A DNA stretch of 32,940 nucleotides, from the NCBI GenBank assembly GCA_902523435.1, contig CABYZM010000017.1, positions 1 through 32,940 of the forward strand. Direction: 5' to 3'. The first letter of the stretch is position 1, and every line of letters starts with the position of its first letter. The position numbers and the translations under genes were made by a program. The notes under the pieces were generated by a model, which did not search any database, was not told the DNA's origin, and was given only the letters and a program-made list of their open reading frames with translations. Shown piece after piece: positions 26,063-32,940 of the stretch. Source of the DNA: an uncultured SAR116 cluster alpha proteobacterium. GTDB lineage: Bacteria; Pseudomonadota; Alphaproteobacteria; Puniceispirillales; Puniceispirillaceae.

Positions 26063-26617
26063 TCAGGATATAGATGATAATTCGCGCGCCTGAAGATATA
26101 ATGAACGGGTTTCGTCGATATAGATGTCGCGGGTGATTTGACCACCCTGATAGAGGCCGCGTAGTCTAACCATCTCCTGCTCAATAAGCCGAAGGTGGTC
26201 CGCTGTAGAAATTGGGTCTTTTACATCCAAAGAGGGTGCTATCTGGTCTGCAGGAGTTGATTTTTGTCTTGGGCGTTTGAAAATCTGAAAATCTTCAACT
26301 TGCTCTGATAACAATTCAGAATTTTCTATTATATTTGCGCTCTGTGCAGCTAAGGCGTCACTCTCTTCAGGCTGAGTGGATTTGGAAATGATAGATTCAG
26401 GCGCTAGCGTTTTAGCTCTAGATGAGTCAGTAGCCTCTCCTTCCTTATAAGATAAGTTGCTTCCGTATGATCGGCCACGAAAAGCAATTAGCATAATAAG
26501 AACTAATAATATCCCGAGAACCAAGCTTAGCAGTATAATCAACATCTGCGCCGGATCGGTTACCCCGAACATGGAGAAAAGGTCAGTAACAGAAACTGGA
26601 AGCTGTATGTTAGTCAT
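26063..26617 (-). CDS. Membrane-anchored protein with charged, helical C-terminal tail, unknown function
   Basis: A protein of about 184 residues from the ATG at 26617; a TTG at 26653 would add 12. After a short N-terminus (residues 1-24) it has one transmembrane helix (about 25-48, MLIILLSLVLGILLVLIMLI). A low-complexity Ser/Glu-rich linker follows, then a C-terminal helical segment (STADHLRLIEQEMVRLRGLYQGG, then DIYIDETRSLYLQARE) resembling a SHOCT-like or coiled-coil dimerisation tail. The topology suggests a cytoplasmic tail. No known family is recognised. It is first of the three-gene group ending with the ParA-like ATPase. Confidence 0.55.
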   Translation of the reverse strand: MTNIQLPVSVTDLFSMFGVTDPAQMLIILLSLVLGILLVLIMLIAFRGRSYGSNLSYKEGEATDSSRAKTLAPESIISKSTQPEESDALAAQSANIIENSELLSEQVEDFQIFKRPRQKSTPADQIAPSLDVKDPISTADHLRLIEQEMVRLRGLYQGGQITRDIYIDETRSLYLQARELSSIS

Positions 26618-26811
26618 AGCTACCGTTGTGCATGAAACACCCGCAAATATCAACTATCAATCGCGGCTAAATTGGTGCAGAACAAATAAAAAACAGAAGA
26701 AATAAACAACAAGATTTTCGTTTGATAGGCGGCATAAAATGCTCGCCATGTACAACCTTTGATGCCTGAAGTGACTAATAAAAGCTTTGATGATGGACAG
26801 ACCACTGATAG

Positions 26812-27294
26812 TTTTTTTCTCACGACATGGGCCAAGGTTCGGTTGAAAATTATGAATTCTTGTATAAGTTCAGAGCGAGATCAAATTCGCAGCCTGCCAA
26901 ACCACAACTTGGCTACTCTCAAAGGGCTAAAAGGTAGCCTGACTAGCCGCCTAATCAATAGACTTGACTATTCTCCGCAGAAAGCTATGCGCGCAGGGTG
27001 AGATGGAGCAGATATTGAACTCATCATTGCCGCATTAATCCATGATGTTAACAAAACACTGCACCAGAAAATCATTCCCAGATGTCCGCAATAATTATTC
27101 GGCCCTTTCCCTTTGATAAGTAAGCATACATTCTGCAAATGCATAGTCTGTTCCAGATGTATTATTATGCAGATAAGTTAGGTTTGGAAAAAGATGTTAG
27201 AAATATCCACAGCGAGCATGAATTATTCAATGCGGCTGTGAAATTCTGTCAAAAATGGAACCAGATACCTTCTGTTCATGAATATATAAAATAA
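26812..27294 (+). pseudogene. Degraded HD-domain phosphohydrolase (COG4341-like)
   Basis: Pieces of one protein appear in order but in changing frames. At about 26818 a segment reads FSHDMGQG then SVENYEFLYKF, like the family N-terminus. In a second frame comes INRLDYSPQKAMRAG, then an in-frame TGA at 26999-27001, then DGADIELIIAALIHDVNKTL with the HD dyad. Back in the first frame are LQMHSLFQMYYYADKLGLEKDV and a C-terminal FCQKWNQIPSVHEYIK ending at 27294. At least two frame changes and one nonsense codon are needed, so it is inactive. Identification rests on remembered family patterns rather than an alignment. Confidence 0.6.
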
Positions 27295-27347
27295 ACTAAG
27301 TTATTTTGAGCCCCCAAAAAATACAACAACCCAGCTAGTAAAAAACG

Positions 27348-28034
27348 ATGTTTAGACGCCTGAGCCAATCCTTGTTTGAATCTTCTATTAAGTCTGCCTA
27401 TGCCCGTCGTTTTAAAGAAAAGGGCGCACATGCAGAGGGGGTATTCTGGTCCTCACGGGTCAGTCAGATAGCCCGCTTTGAGCAGGTGCTGGCAAATATG
27501 AGGGCTGAGTTTGGATCAACTAGCTTCTGCCTTGCAGATATTGGCTGTGGTTATGGGGCGCTGTTTCACTATATCCAGAGTAAGCCTGCCTGGCATCAAA
27601 TAGACTACAGCGGAGTGGATATAACGCCTGAGATGGTGAGCTATTGCAAACGCAAACATGCCTCTCATAAACATCGCTTTTCACTGGGCCGACAGCCCAA
27701 ACACCCTGTTGATTTTGCTGTCTTTGTAGGCACGTTTAACCTCTGTCATACTGATGATTATGAGCTTTGGGAAGATTATATTTTGCGTCATTTAGCTGTT
27801 AGCTGGGCGCGCGTCCGATATGGGCTAATCCTCAACATCACCAGCCTTGAAACAGCCAAAATCAACAATCATATCTTCTATGTGAACCCAGAAGCATTTG
27901 CAGAAAAGCTCGCCAGCCGATTTGGCGCGGTAAGCGCAGCACCTACCCAATTTGTTCCCCAAGACACAACCTTCATCATTTGCAAAGAAAAACATGAACG
28001 CCATATTAAAAAATTGCTCAAAGCTCAGCGATAA
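27348..28034 (+). CDS. Class I SAM-dependent methyltransferase
   Basis: A 228-residue Rossmann-fold methyltransferase. Motif I is LADIGCGYGALF (62-73); the acidic residue after the second strand is in YSGVDITPEMV; and DFAVFVGTFNL resembles motif IV. Substrate cannot be inferred; small-molecule methylation is likeliest by size. The ribosome-binding site is weak. Its 3' end overlaps the following transporter gene, suggesting one transcript. Confidence 0.8.
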   Translation: MFRRLSQSLFESSIKSAYARRFKEKGAHAEGVFWSSRVSQIARFEQVLANMRAEFGSTSFCLADIGCGYGALFHYIQSKPAWHQIDYSGVDITPEMVSYCKRKHASHKHRFSLGRQPKHPVDFAVFVGTFNLCHTDDYELWEDYILRHLAVSWARVRYGLILNITSLETAKINNHIFYVNPEAFAEKLASRFGAVSAAPTQFVPQDTTFIICKEKHERHIKKLLKAQR

Positions 28035-28890
28035 TAACAAGGGAGCCGCTTTGATGACAGGCGCTTCACTTGCCTTCGTTTTGAATGATTTTATGATGAA
28101 GCTTGTTTTTACAGAACTGTCTGTCGTTCAGGGTGTTTTTCTGCGAGGGCTACTTGTTTGTCCCATGCTTATGCTGATCTGCCTTCAGCGGCATCAACTT
28201 TTTGCAGCTGTGCCGCGCAGCGACCGCGGTATCATTGCCTGCCGAACAGCAATGGAAATTACAATCACGTTTCTGTTTCTGCTAGCGCTGTCACAACTGT
28301 CACTGGCTCACGTGACAGCTGTTTTACAGGCGGTTCCGTTAATTCTGACTGCATTTGGTGCAATCATCCTGCGAGAAAAAGTCGGCTGGCGGCGATGGAT
28401 GGCAGTTATCACCGGTTTTATTGGCGTGATGTTTATCATTAAGCCAGGGCTGGATAGTTTTTCTGTATTTTCCTTGTCTGTGCTGATGGCGGCAATCCTA
28501 ATCGCAGCCCGTGATGTTTTGACACGCCAGTTAAGTGTTCAAACCCCCTCATTGCTTGTTGCATTGGTCACGGCGCTCGCAGTTACGGTTGCAGGCGGCA
28601 TGGCCACTGCCGCCGCTGGCTGGCAGGCACCATCACCATCCAGCTGGTTCTTAATGGGCGGCGCAGCCCTAGCAATACCTGCGGCATATGTGCTGAGCAT
28701 TGCCACAATGCGTGTTGGGGATGTCAGCTTTGTTACCCCCTTTCGATATACAGCGGTTGTGTTTGCAACTATATTAAGTTGCCTGCTTACAGGACACCTG
28801 CCTGACGGACTGTCTTTTTTGGGTACAATCCTGGTAATTGCAGCTGGGATCTATTGCTTACATCGTGAACATTTGCTGGCTTCACAATAA
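27994..28890 (+). CDS. EamA/DMT-family membrane transporter
   Basis: A 298-residue protein with about ten transmembrane helices in two EamA repeats, starting MNAILKNCSKLSDNNKGAAL. The first repeat contains FVLNDFMMKLVFTELS and the junction IILREKVGWRRWMAVITGFIGV, both typical of the drug/metabolite transporter superfamily. The start at 27994 is preferred to 28054 because family members begin with a short lead before the first helix; it overlaps the methyltransferase by 41 bases. The direction is probably export; the substrate is unknown. Confidence 0.85.
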   Translation: MNAILKNCSKLSDNNKGAALMTGASLAFVLNDFMMKLVFTELSVVQGVFLRGLLVCPMLMLICLQRHQLFAAVPRSDRGIIACRTAMEITITFLFLLALSQLSLAHVTAVLQAVPLILTAFGAIILREKVGWRRWMAVITGFIGVMFIIKPGLDSFSVFSLSVLMAAILIAARDVLTRQLSVQTPSLLVALVTALAVTVAGGMATAAAGWQAPSPSSWFLMGGAALAIPAAYVLSIATMRVGDVSFVTPFRYTAVVFATILSCLLTGHLPDGLSFLGTILVIAAGIYCLHREHLLASQ

Positions 28891-28908
28891 TTAGGCTATT
28901 AGTTCCAC

Positions 28909-29361
28909 CTATGCAGACAGCCGCGTCATCGCTGCAAAGGCAAGCCGGCGGATAAGATGAATGCGACGTTGTGTAGGCAATTTATGCAATGGCGCCTCAC
29001 GCAGGATATGCGTATCAAACCCATCTGTAATTAGAATCCCGCAGCGCATTTCATTTGCCAAACGCTCGACCGGAAAATTCTCCGCAACAGCGAAATAAAA
29101 TTGGTCTGCCCAGTCCAGATAATTCTGCCATTTCTTGTCACTGGAAAAATCAGGTAGAGAGGATTTTACCTCAACAATGGTTATATGCTGGCCGCGACTA
29201 AGTACAATCAGATCGACCCGGCGTCCAGTTTTCAAGGTAAATTCAGACAAGGTAGCATCACCCATCTCCTGAAAAAAATTGGCGACAGCTTTTGTAATTC
29301 TTTCTGCAGAAAGACAATTAGTAATTCGCTTATCTTCCGGTGTGGCTGAAATGTTAGACAT
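28909..29361 (-). CDS. mmcB: MmcB-family DNA repair protein (putative nuclease)
   Basis: A 150-residue protein of the MmcB family, found mainly in alphaproteobacteria and SOS-induced in Caulobacter, where its loss raises mitomycin C sensitivity. A PD-(D/E)XK-like core is visible: GRRVDLIVLSRGQHITIVEVK supplies the Asp and Glu-x-Lys, followed by WADQFYFAVAENFP. I looked for an alphaproteobacterial SOS box upstream (GTTC spaced by seven) and found only an imperfect match at 29447-29460, so SOS control is not shown. Confidence 0.88.
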   Translation of the reverse strand: MSNISATPEDKRITNCLSAERITKAVANFFQEMGDATLSEFTLKTGRRVDLIVLSRGQHITIVEVKSSLPDFSSDKKWQNYLDWADQFYFAVAENFPVERLANEMRCGILITDGFDTHILREAPLHKLPTQRRIHLIRRLAFAAMTRLSA

Positions 29362-29465
29362 GACAAGCTGCCCTGCGGATCCATTCTAATACAAAGACTA
29401 AAAATAGATATTAGCCTAATTAGGTTCTGGTTAAATTAACATCAGAAAACAAGAATGAACCAGCT

Positions 29466-30059
29466 TTATTCGACAGGTTTATATTCACCTATCGCTTGAA
29501 GAAGCTTAGCAACATAGCGTTTCTGCTGTGACATTGGCGGAGCAGGTTGCGGAGGTGGTCGCCTCCGCGGATTCATTAGTTCTTCATTCTTTTCTGCCGT
29601 CCTAGTTTTGTTTTGTAGCCCCATCTTGCTGTAAATTGTCTCCAGCAGTCCCCAAAGCTGAAAATCAAATGGGCGTACCTCAAGCTGCTTCTCTGCCATC
29701 TGCCTGGCTCGCAAATATTGACCATCGGCCATGAATTGTCTGATAAGCCCGAAGTTTCTAACACCAGCGCCTGCAGATGACGGGTCCTGTTGTTCGTAGG
29801 AATCTGAGGAATAGAGCAGAGGCTGCGCTTCTTCTGGCACATCTGGAACAGTTTTGCTGTCGTCACCCCCCTGATCCAACAGGTCATCAGTCGGTGGTTG
29901 TGCCTGCTCTGCTCTATCGGCGTATTCTGGCGGATCATAACAGCAGGCAGATGACGGCGGCGCTGTAAGGCCTGTTAGACTCAGTTCTAACAGAACAATA
30001 AACAGGCAAAAAGGCAGCGCTGAAATCAGCTTTGTCAGGTTTCGCGCGAAACAGGTCAT
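29466..30059 (-). CDS. Exported protein with TPR-like segment, unknown function
   Basis: A 197-residue protein with an N-terminal hydrophobic segment (about 11-31) that could be a signal peptide or anchor, ending near SSACC. A Pro, Asp and Gln-rich linker runs to about residue 100. A helical pair like a tetratricopeptide repeat follows (FGLIRQFMADGQYLRARQMA, then VRPFDFQLWGLLETIYSKMG), then a proline-rich stretch and a basic tail. AAGG lies close before the ATG. The composition suggests an envelope scaffold or pilus/secretion accessory protein, but no family is recognised. Confidence 0.6.
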   Translation of the reverse strand: MTCFARNLTKLISALPFCLFIVLLELSLTGLTAPPSSACCYDPPEYADRAEQAQPPTDDLLDQGGDDSKTVPDVPEEAQPLLYSSDSYEQQDPSSAGAGVRNFGLIRQFMADGQYLRARQMAEKQLEVRPFDFQLWGLLETIYSKMGLQNKTRTAEKNEELMNPRRRPPPQPAPPMSQQKRYVAKLLQAIGEYKPVE

Positions 30060-30260
30060 ATACCTTCATCCAATCGAAAATAAGAACACAGCCTCGTGAG
30101 GTTTTCACATTTACCTCATAACGACAGACAAACCACTAAGTTTATCCACATACATTTAAGTTTCGTTAACATCCATAAGCAATAGAATAGGGTATCAATT
30201 TAGTTCAATTTCATGCTAATCAACAGTAAGGTCTCATGTATCAGTTGCGGAAAAATTAAA

Positions 30261-30437
30261 ATGAGTGCAAAACCACCTTTTAAAAACGATGATTTGGAAA
30301 GAAAAAAAGCTCTTGAAACTCTATTAGAAGAAACAAAAACAAGTGTGGAAGACAAAGTTGCTGCGCTAAAAACCATTCATGCTGTTGACAGACAAAAAAT
30401 TAATGCGGCTTTGTCCAGCATGATGAAGAAAGATTAG
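30261..30437 (+). CDS. Small charged helical protein, unknown
   Basis: A 58-residue lysine/glutamate-rich protein (starts MSAKPPFKNDDLERKKALE). The frame is open upstream to 30213, but the ATG at 30261 has a weak GGAAAA site in front and a more protein-like N-terminus. No motif is recognised. Its TAG stop shares the bases TTAG with the stop of the convergent DUF1330 gene, a pattern also seen for annotated gene pairs in this window, which supports it being real. Confidence 0.5.
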   Translation: MSAKPPFKNDDLERKKALETLLEETKTSVEDKVAALKTIHAVDRQKINAALSSMMKKD

Positions 30438-30730
30438 TCAGCTGCCTCAATGATGCGGACCTCACGCACAACACCCCCTTCCAGCGCGGCCAAAGCCTCA
30501 GCATAGCCAGCGCTTTTATAGGCTGCATTTGCTGCCTCAACACTCTCAAATTCAATTAGGACTGTGCGCTGCATCTGTCCATGTTCATACAAAGTAGCCG
30601 GCATGCCGCGGGCGAGAATTCGCCCTCCAGCTGCAGTGAGTGCTGGTCCAGCAAGGGCCGCATAAGCGTCCAACTTATCGGAATCAAGCACTTCATTATA
30701 AATCGAAATCCAGTAAGCTTTTTTACTCAT
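30434..30730 (-). CDS. DUF1330 family protein (dimeric alpha-beta barrel)
   Basis: A 98-residue protein of the DUF1330 group in the dimeric alpha-beta barrel superfamily. Recognisable features are AYWISIYNEVLDSDKLDAYAALAGPALTAAGG compressed into the first half, then LIEFESVEAANAAYKSAGYAEAL. Members may bind or isomerise small molecules, but no reaction is established. The next gene upstream on the same strand (ArsC/Spx-like) ends 18 bases away. Confidence 0.85.
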   Translation of the reverse strand: MSKKAYWISIYNEVLDSDKLDAYAALAGPALTAAGGRILARGMPATLYEHGQMQRTVLIEFESVEAANAAYKSAGYAEALAALEGGVVREVRIIEAAD

Positions 30731-30748
30731 TTAATTATGTGCATTTGG

Positions 30749-31090
30749 TCAGGCTTTATTAAGCTCAGCACGCGTTTCTTGCGACCAGCCAATAAAACTG
30801 ACACCTTCATCGATTACAAGTACCGGCCGTTTCATGAGAGATGGATGTTTCGACAGGAGTGTGTAAGCTTTTTGGCCCCTATCATCTTCAGATAGTTCGC
30901 GCCATGTTGTTGAATTTCTATTGAGTAGAACTTCGTCGCCATGTTTGGCTAAAAGCCCGGCTAGAAGCCCTGGGTCCATGCCATCTTCACGCACATCAAT
31001 TAACGTTACATTATGACCATCACCCTCAATCTCTCTCAGGGCTTTGCGGCAGGTGTCACAATTTTTTAACCCATAAAGTGTCACATTCAT
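30749..31090 (-). CDS. ArsC/Spx/YffB-family thioredoxin-fold reductase
   Basis: A protein of about 113 residues with an ArsC-like thioredoxin fold. The N-terminus VTLYGLKNCDTCRKAL has a CxxC where YffB-type proteins have one Cys, and LMKRPVLVIDEG is the family cis-Pro region. The ATG at 31090 was preferred to 31099 because AGGGG lies about 9 bases upstream of it and directly abuts the other. There are no ars genes nearby, so a general thiol-redox or Spx-like role is likelier than arsenate resistance. Confidence 0.82.
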   Translation of the reverse strand: MNVTLYGLKNCDTCRKALREIEGDGHNVTLIDVREDGMDPGLLAGLLAKHGDEVLLNRNSTTWRELSEDDRGQKAYTLLSKHPSLMKRPVLVIDEGVSFIGWSQETRAELNKA

Positions 31091-31099
31091 TATCGGCAT

Positions 31100-31595
31100 C
31101 CCCTCACTCAGTGCAGGTGTTGCAGCATTCCTTTACGGCCTGTTATGGATAACAGTATGAAAGAGTTGCAGATTTAGCAAGTCTCAAGCCACTTTATTAC
31201 CTTACAGAACCTCAAAAATAGTCTTTTTATGCTATTTTTGGCTCAAACTTATCACTTTTCTATGACTTGTTTCCTGAAAACGAATTATTTTTGGCTTTAA
31301 AATCACCCTCTAAGCAGGTAGGTTTTAGTGATTTAGCATTATAAAGGCAGACAGTTTCATTTTAGCTAGTATCAAAAAGCTGATACGCAATAAGACTGCA
31401 ACACTCCACTTGAATTACAGAGCATTCCAGTTGCAAGTTGAAAAATCCATCCTGTCTTTTGCAAAGGTAACCTGTAAAAGGCAGAGGTGTGGTAATTTAG
31501 ACGATTTGGCAAGCAATGTTAAAACGTAGAGAATATCAACAGGCTCGACACAAAACCTTATTCATTGCTGGCCCAATTAGCGAAGCATAATACTT
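31100..31595. other. Intergenic stretch without a recognisable gene
   Basis: About 500 AT-rich bases between the reductase start and the lipoprotein end. No ORF with family resemblance, tRNA or known riboswitch was seen. The only clear structure is the inverted repeat at 31213-31240. Given the decayed genes nearby it may be the residue of a lost gene, which I cannot identify. Confidence 0.5.
31213..31240. repeat. Perfect 9-bp inverted repeat in the intergenic stretch
   Basis: CAAAAATAG (31213-31221) and CTATTTTTG (31232-31240) are exact reverse complements separated by 10 bases. The AT-rich arms could be a protein-binding site or a weak hairpin; there is no clear terminator T-run. Confidence 0.5.
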
Positions 31596-32309
31596 CTATT
31601 TAGTGATAAAGCTTGGTGAATCGTTGACATTTTTGACTTCAATAGCGTAACTCTGCTCAGCAGTCAGTTTGCCTTTATCAATCGCCTGCACAACCAACTC
31701 ATGAACACCAACATCAGCATTTGAAGGTGTACCTGTCAATAATCCTTCTGGTGTAAGCTTTAACCACTCAGGCAAATTTACAGCAGAGAATCGTAAATTA
31801 TCTCCATGGATGAGATCAATGTCTTCATACTTAAGCTGCTGCTCGTACAACATATCTTGTGTTGCGAAGCCCAGTGGTCCAGCTAATACAATGGGAGCGT
31901 CATTTGTATTCTTGACGACAATAGTCAGACTCAATTCGTCAGACTCGCCGGATAGGTCCGTAACCCGCACCTGTACCTCATGCGTTCCTACATCACCATT
32001 TTCAGGCGTTCCCTCCAAAACACCATCAAGTGTGAGATATAGCCAACTTGGTAGCTGAACCGCTGAAAATGTCAGCTTATCGCCATATTGAAGGTCATCG
32101 TCAGCAACATGCAGTTGCAGGCTGAACGGGCTGTCTTCGTTTGCTGAAAGATTGTCAGAAGAAGAAACAGACATCTCGGGATCTTTATTGATTATGGGTG
32201 CCGCATCTTCAGCTATCGAAATGACAAATGAAGTAACCTTTTCCACAGCGGCGCAGGATGTAAGCATCACTAACGCCATAACACCCGCTAAAATCTGTAA
32301 CATCCGCAT
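31596..32309 (-). CDS. Lipoprotein with two Ig-like (cadherin/He_PIG type) repeats
   Basis: A 237-residue protein. The ATG at 32309 follows a GAGGG site and gives a lipoprotein signal with lipobox LTSC (Cys19). An open frame extends to 32423 but would place 38 residues before the signal. After a short linker come two homologous repeats of about 90 residues: FSAVQLPSWLYLTLDGVLEG then NTNDAP, and FSAVNLPEWLKLTPEGLLTG then NVNDSP. The shared EGTP/TGTP and DVG.HE motifs mark putative Ig-domain modules common in large surface adhesins. It ends right after the second repeat's NDSP, so it may be a shortened relative of a longer repeat protein. Confidence 0.75.
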   Translation of the reverse strand: MRMLQILAGVMALVMLTSCAAVEKVTSFVISIAEDAAPIINKDPEMSVSSSDNLSANEDSPFSLQLHVADDDLQYGDKLTFSAVQLPSWLYLTLDGVLEGTPENGDVGTHEVQVRVTDLSGESDELSLTIVVKNTNDAPIVLAGPLGFATQDMLYEQQLKYEDIDLIHGDNLRFSAVNLPEWLKLTPEGLLTGTPSNADVGVHELVVQAIDKGKLTAEQSYAIEVKNVNDSPSFITK

Positions 32310-32523
32310 AATGCCCTCACCAGCCCTTTGCCTTTGAAATACGGAGAGATTAATGGTTTTTTTAACAAAAGGCCAACAGTATATTGCTGGAAATTTAACT
32401 CCATAAGTATTAATTTGCTCCATGTATAGCCCTTGCGATGAGTTGTTTCAGATTGACCTGGCGCATACGCTTGGTACCTCTTAGCTCAACAAACACTCAT
32501 CTGCTTTCATTCGGCCGTTCTTC

Positions 32524-32940
32524 ATGTAAACTATTTTAATCAACGATATTTTGCCTTTATTTGCGGTTCTTTTGTTGGGCTTCGTCCTGAGTAAAACAAA
32601 TCTGGTGTCCCACAGTGAGGCCACCACACTCAACCGAGTAGCCTTCATTCTAATTAAACACGCTCTAATATTTTTGCTCTTGGGCCAGGTCAATCTCGAC
32701 ACACTACAATATCTTGCGATTTTTATTTATGGCGCTGGGCAAGCCTTAAACTTTACCATGGCATATTTACTCTGCCGTCACGTTTTAAGACATGATGTTC
32801 TTGAATCTTGACTACTGGGTATGACCACCATATTTGTGAATTCGCTTTTATATACCTGGCCGATCTCTGCACTAATTTATGGGCCAACAGGCAATGTTCC
32901 GATTGTTGAAATTGTTGCATGGGATGCGTCGCTCATTTTT
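32524..32940 (+). pseudogene. AEC-family (auxin efflux carrier/malate permease-like) transporter with in-frame stops
   Basis: An AEC-type N-terminus is readable in one frame: ILINDILPLFAVLLLGFVL, then TTLNRVAFILIKHALIFLLL, and FTMAYLLCRHVLRHD. The ATG at 32524 is followed at once by TAA, and a TGA at 32809-32811 interrupts the frame where homologous sequence goes on as LLGMTTIFVNSLLYTWPIS to the window edge. No ribosome-binding site is seen. TTG at 32551 is the only way to begin after the first stop. UGA is a normal stop in this genome (many genes in the window end with it), so recoding is unlikely. The gene continues past the window. Confidence 0.6.

Noticed and set aside
29447-29460. SOS box upstream of mmcB
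   Set aside because: GTTC is followed by GTTT at the wrong spacing; the alphaproteobacterial GTTC-N7-GTTC pattern is not met.
30142-30150. Perfect DnaA box TTATCCACA
   Set aside because: A single isolated copy in a non-coding region, with no cluster of further boxes or origin-associated genes nearby; one copy by chance is not surprising in a window of this size.
30135-30180. CtrA-like site (TTAA...TTAA) in the intergenic region
   Set aside because: Spacing between the two TTAA halves is six, not the seven required by the known consensus.
32809-32811. UGA read as tryptophan, suggested by in-frame TGA in the permease and in the HD remnant
   Set aside because: Many intact genes here end at TGA (for example sufC, mobA, fdhD) and tryptophan is encoded by TGG throughout, so the standard code applies and these are pseudogene stops.

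Overview
The window looks like a chromosomal segment from an alphaproteobacterium of moderate G+C content. The basis is the MmcB-family nuclease, the Rrf2-type regulator heading a sufBCDS-sufT-sufA operon followed by an Atm1-type exporter, the queA-tgt-queG trio and the general protein style. A marine, partly streamlined lineage of the SAR116/Puniceispirillum type would fit, but that placement is an inference that needs a phylogeny.

Layout. 1-2461 (+): end of a leucine/isovalerate degradation operon (biotin-containing subunit of methylcrotonyl-CoA carboxylase, HMG-CoA lyase, methylglutaconyl-CoA hydratase), each joined by an ATGA overlap, then tRNA-Gly(TCC). 2716-3657 (-): histone-deacetylase-like amidohydrolase. 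3928-8237 (-): queA-tgt-queG, which carry the last steps of queuosine tRNA modification, with kdsD upstream. 8352-9850 (-): fdhD-mobA, for formate dehydrogenase and molybdenum cofactor maturation. 10050-10808 (+): NAD kinase. 10805-19735 (-): a long iron-sulfur assembly operon, regulator-sufB-sufC-sufD-sufS-sufT-sufA-Atm1 exporter-hydrolase, with Fur-like and IscR-like sites upstream. 19960-20688 (-): hspQ, rpmF and tRNA-Ala(TGC). 20811-22569: alanine dehydrogenase, broken by a frameshift near its start, divergent from an Lrp/AsnC regulator. 22566-23960 (-): selO.

From about 24 kb the character changes. Gene density falls and recognisable but broken genes appear: a Rieske oxygenase alpha subunit reduced to its two ends, an HD-domain phosphohydrolase remnant and, at the right edge, an AEC-type permease with two in-frame stops. 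Between them lie an orphan ParA-like ATPase with two single-pass membrane proteins of unknown function (24464-26617), a methyltransferase-EamA pair, MmcB, a secreted TPR-like protein, a DUF1330 protein, an ArsC/Spx-like reductase and a lipoprotein with two Ig-like repeats.

The first 24 kb is compact housekeeping DNA with many 4-base gene overlaps; the last 9 kb is a decaying accessory stretch. The strongest unusual points are the exact 5-base lesion in ald that removes the substrate-binding arginine, the paired regulatory sites before suf, the three pseudogenes, and the uncharacterised ParA/membrane-protein trio. No CRISPR array, insertion sequence, prophage or rRNA was seen.
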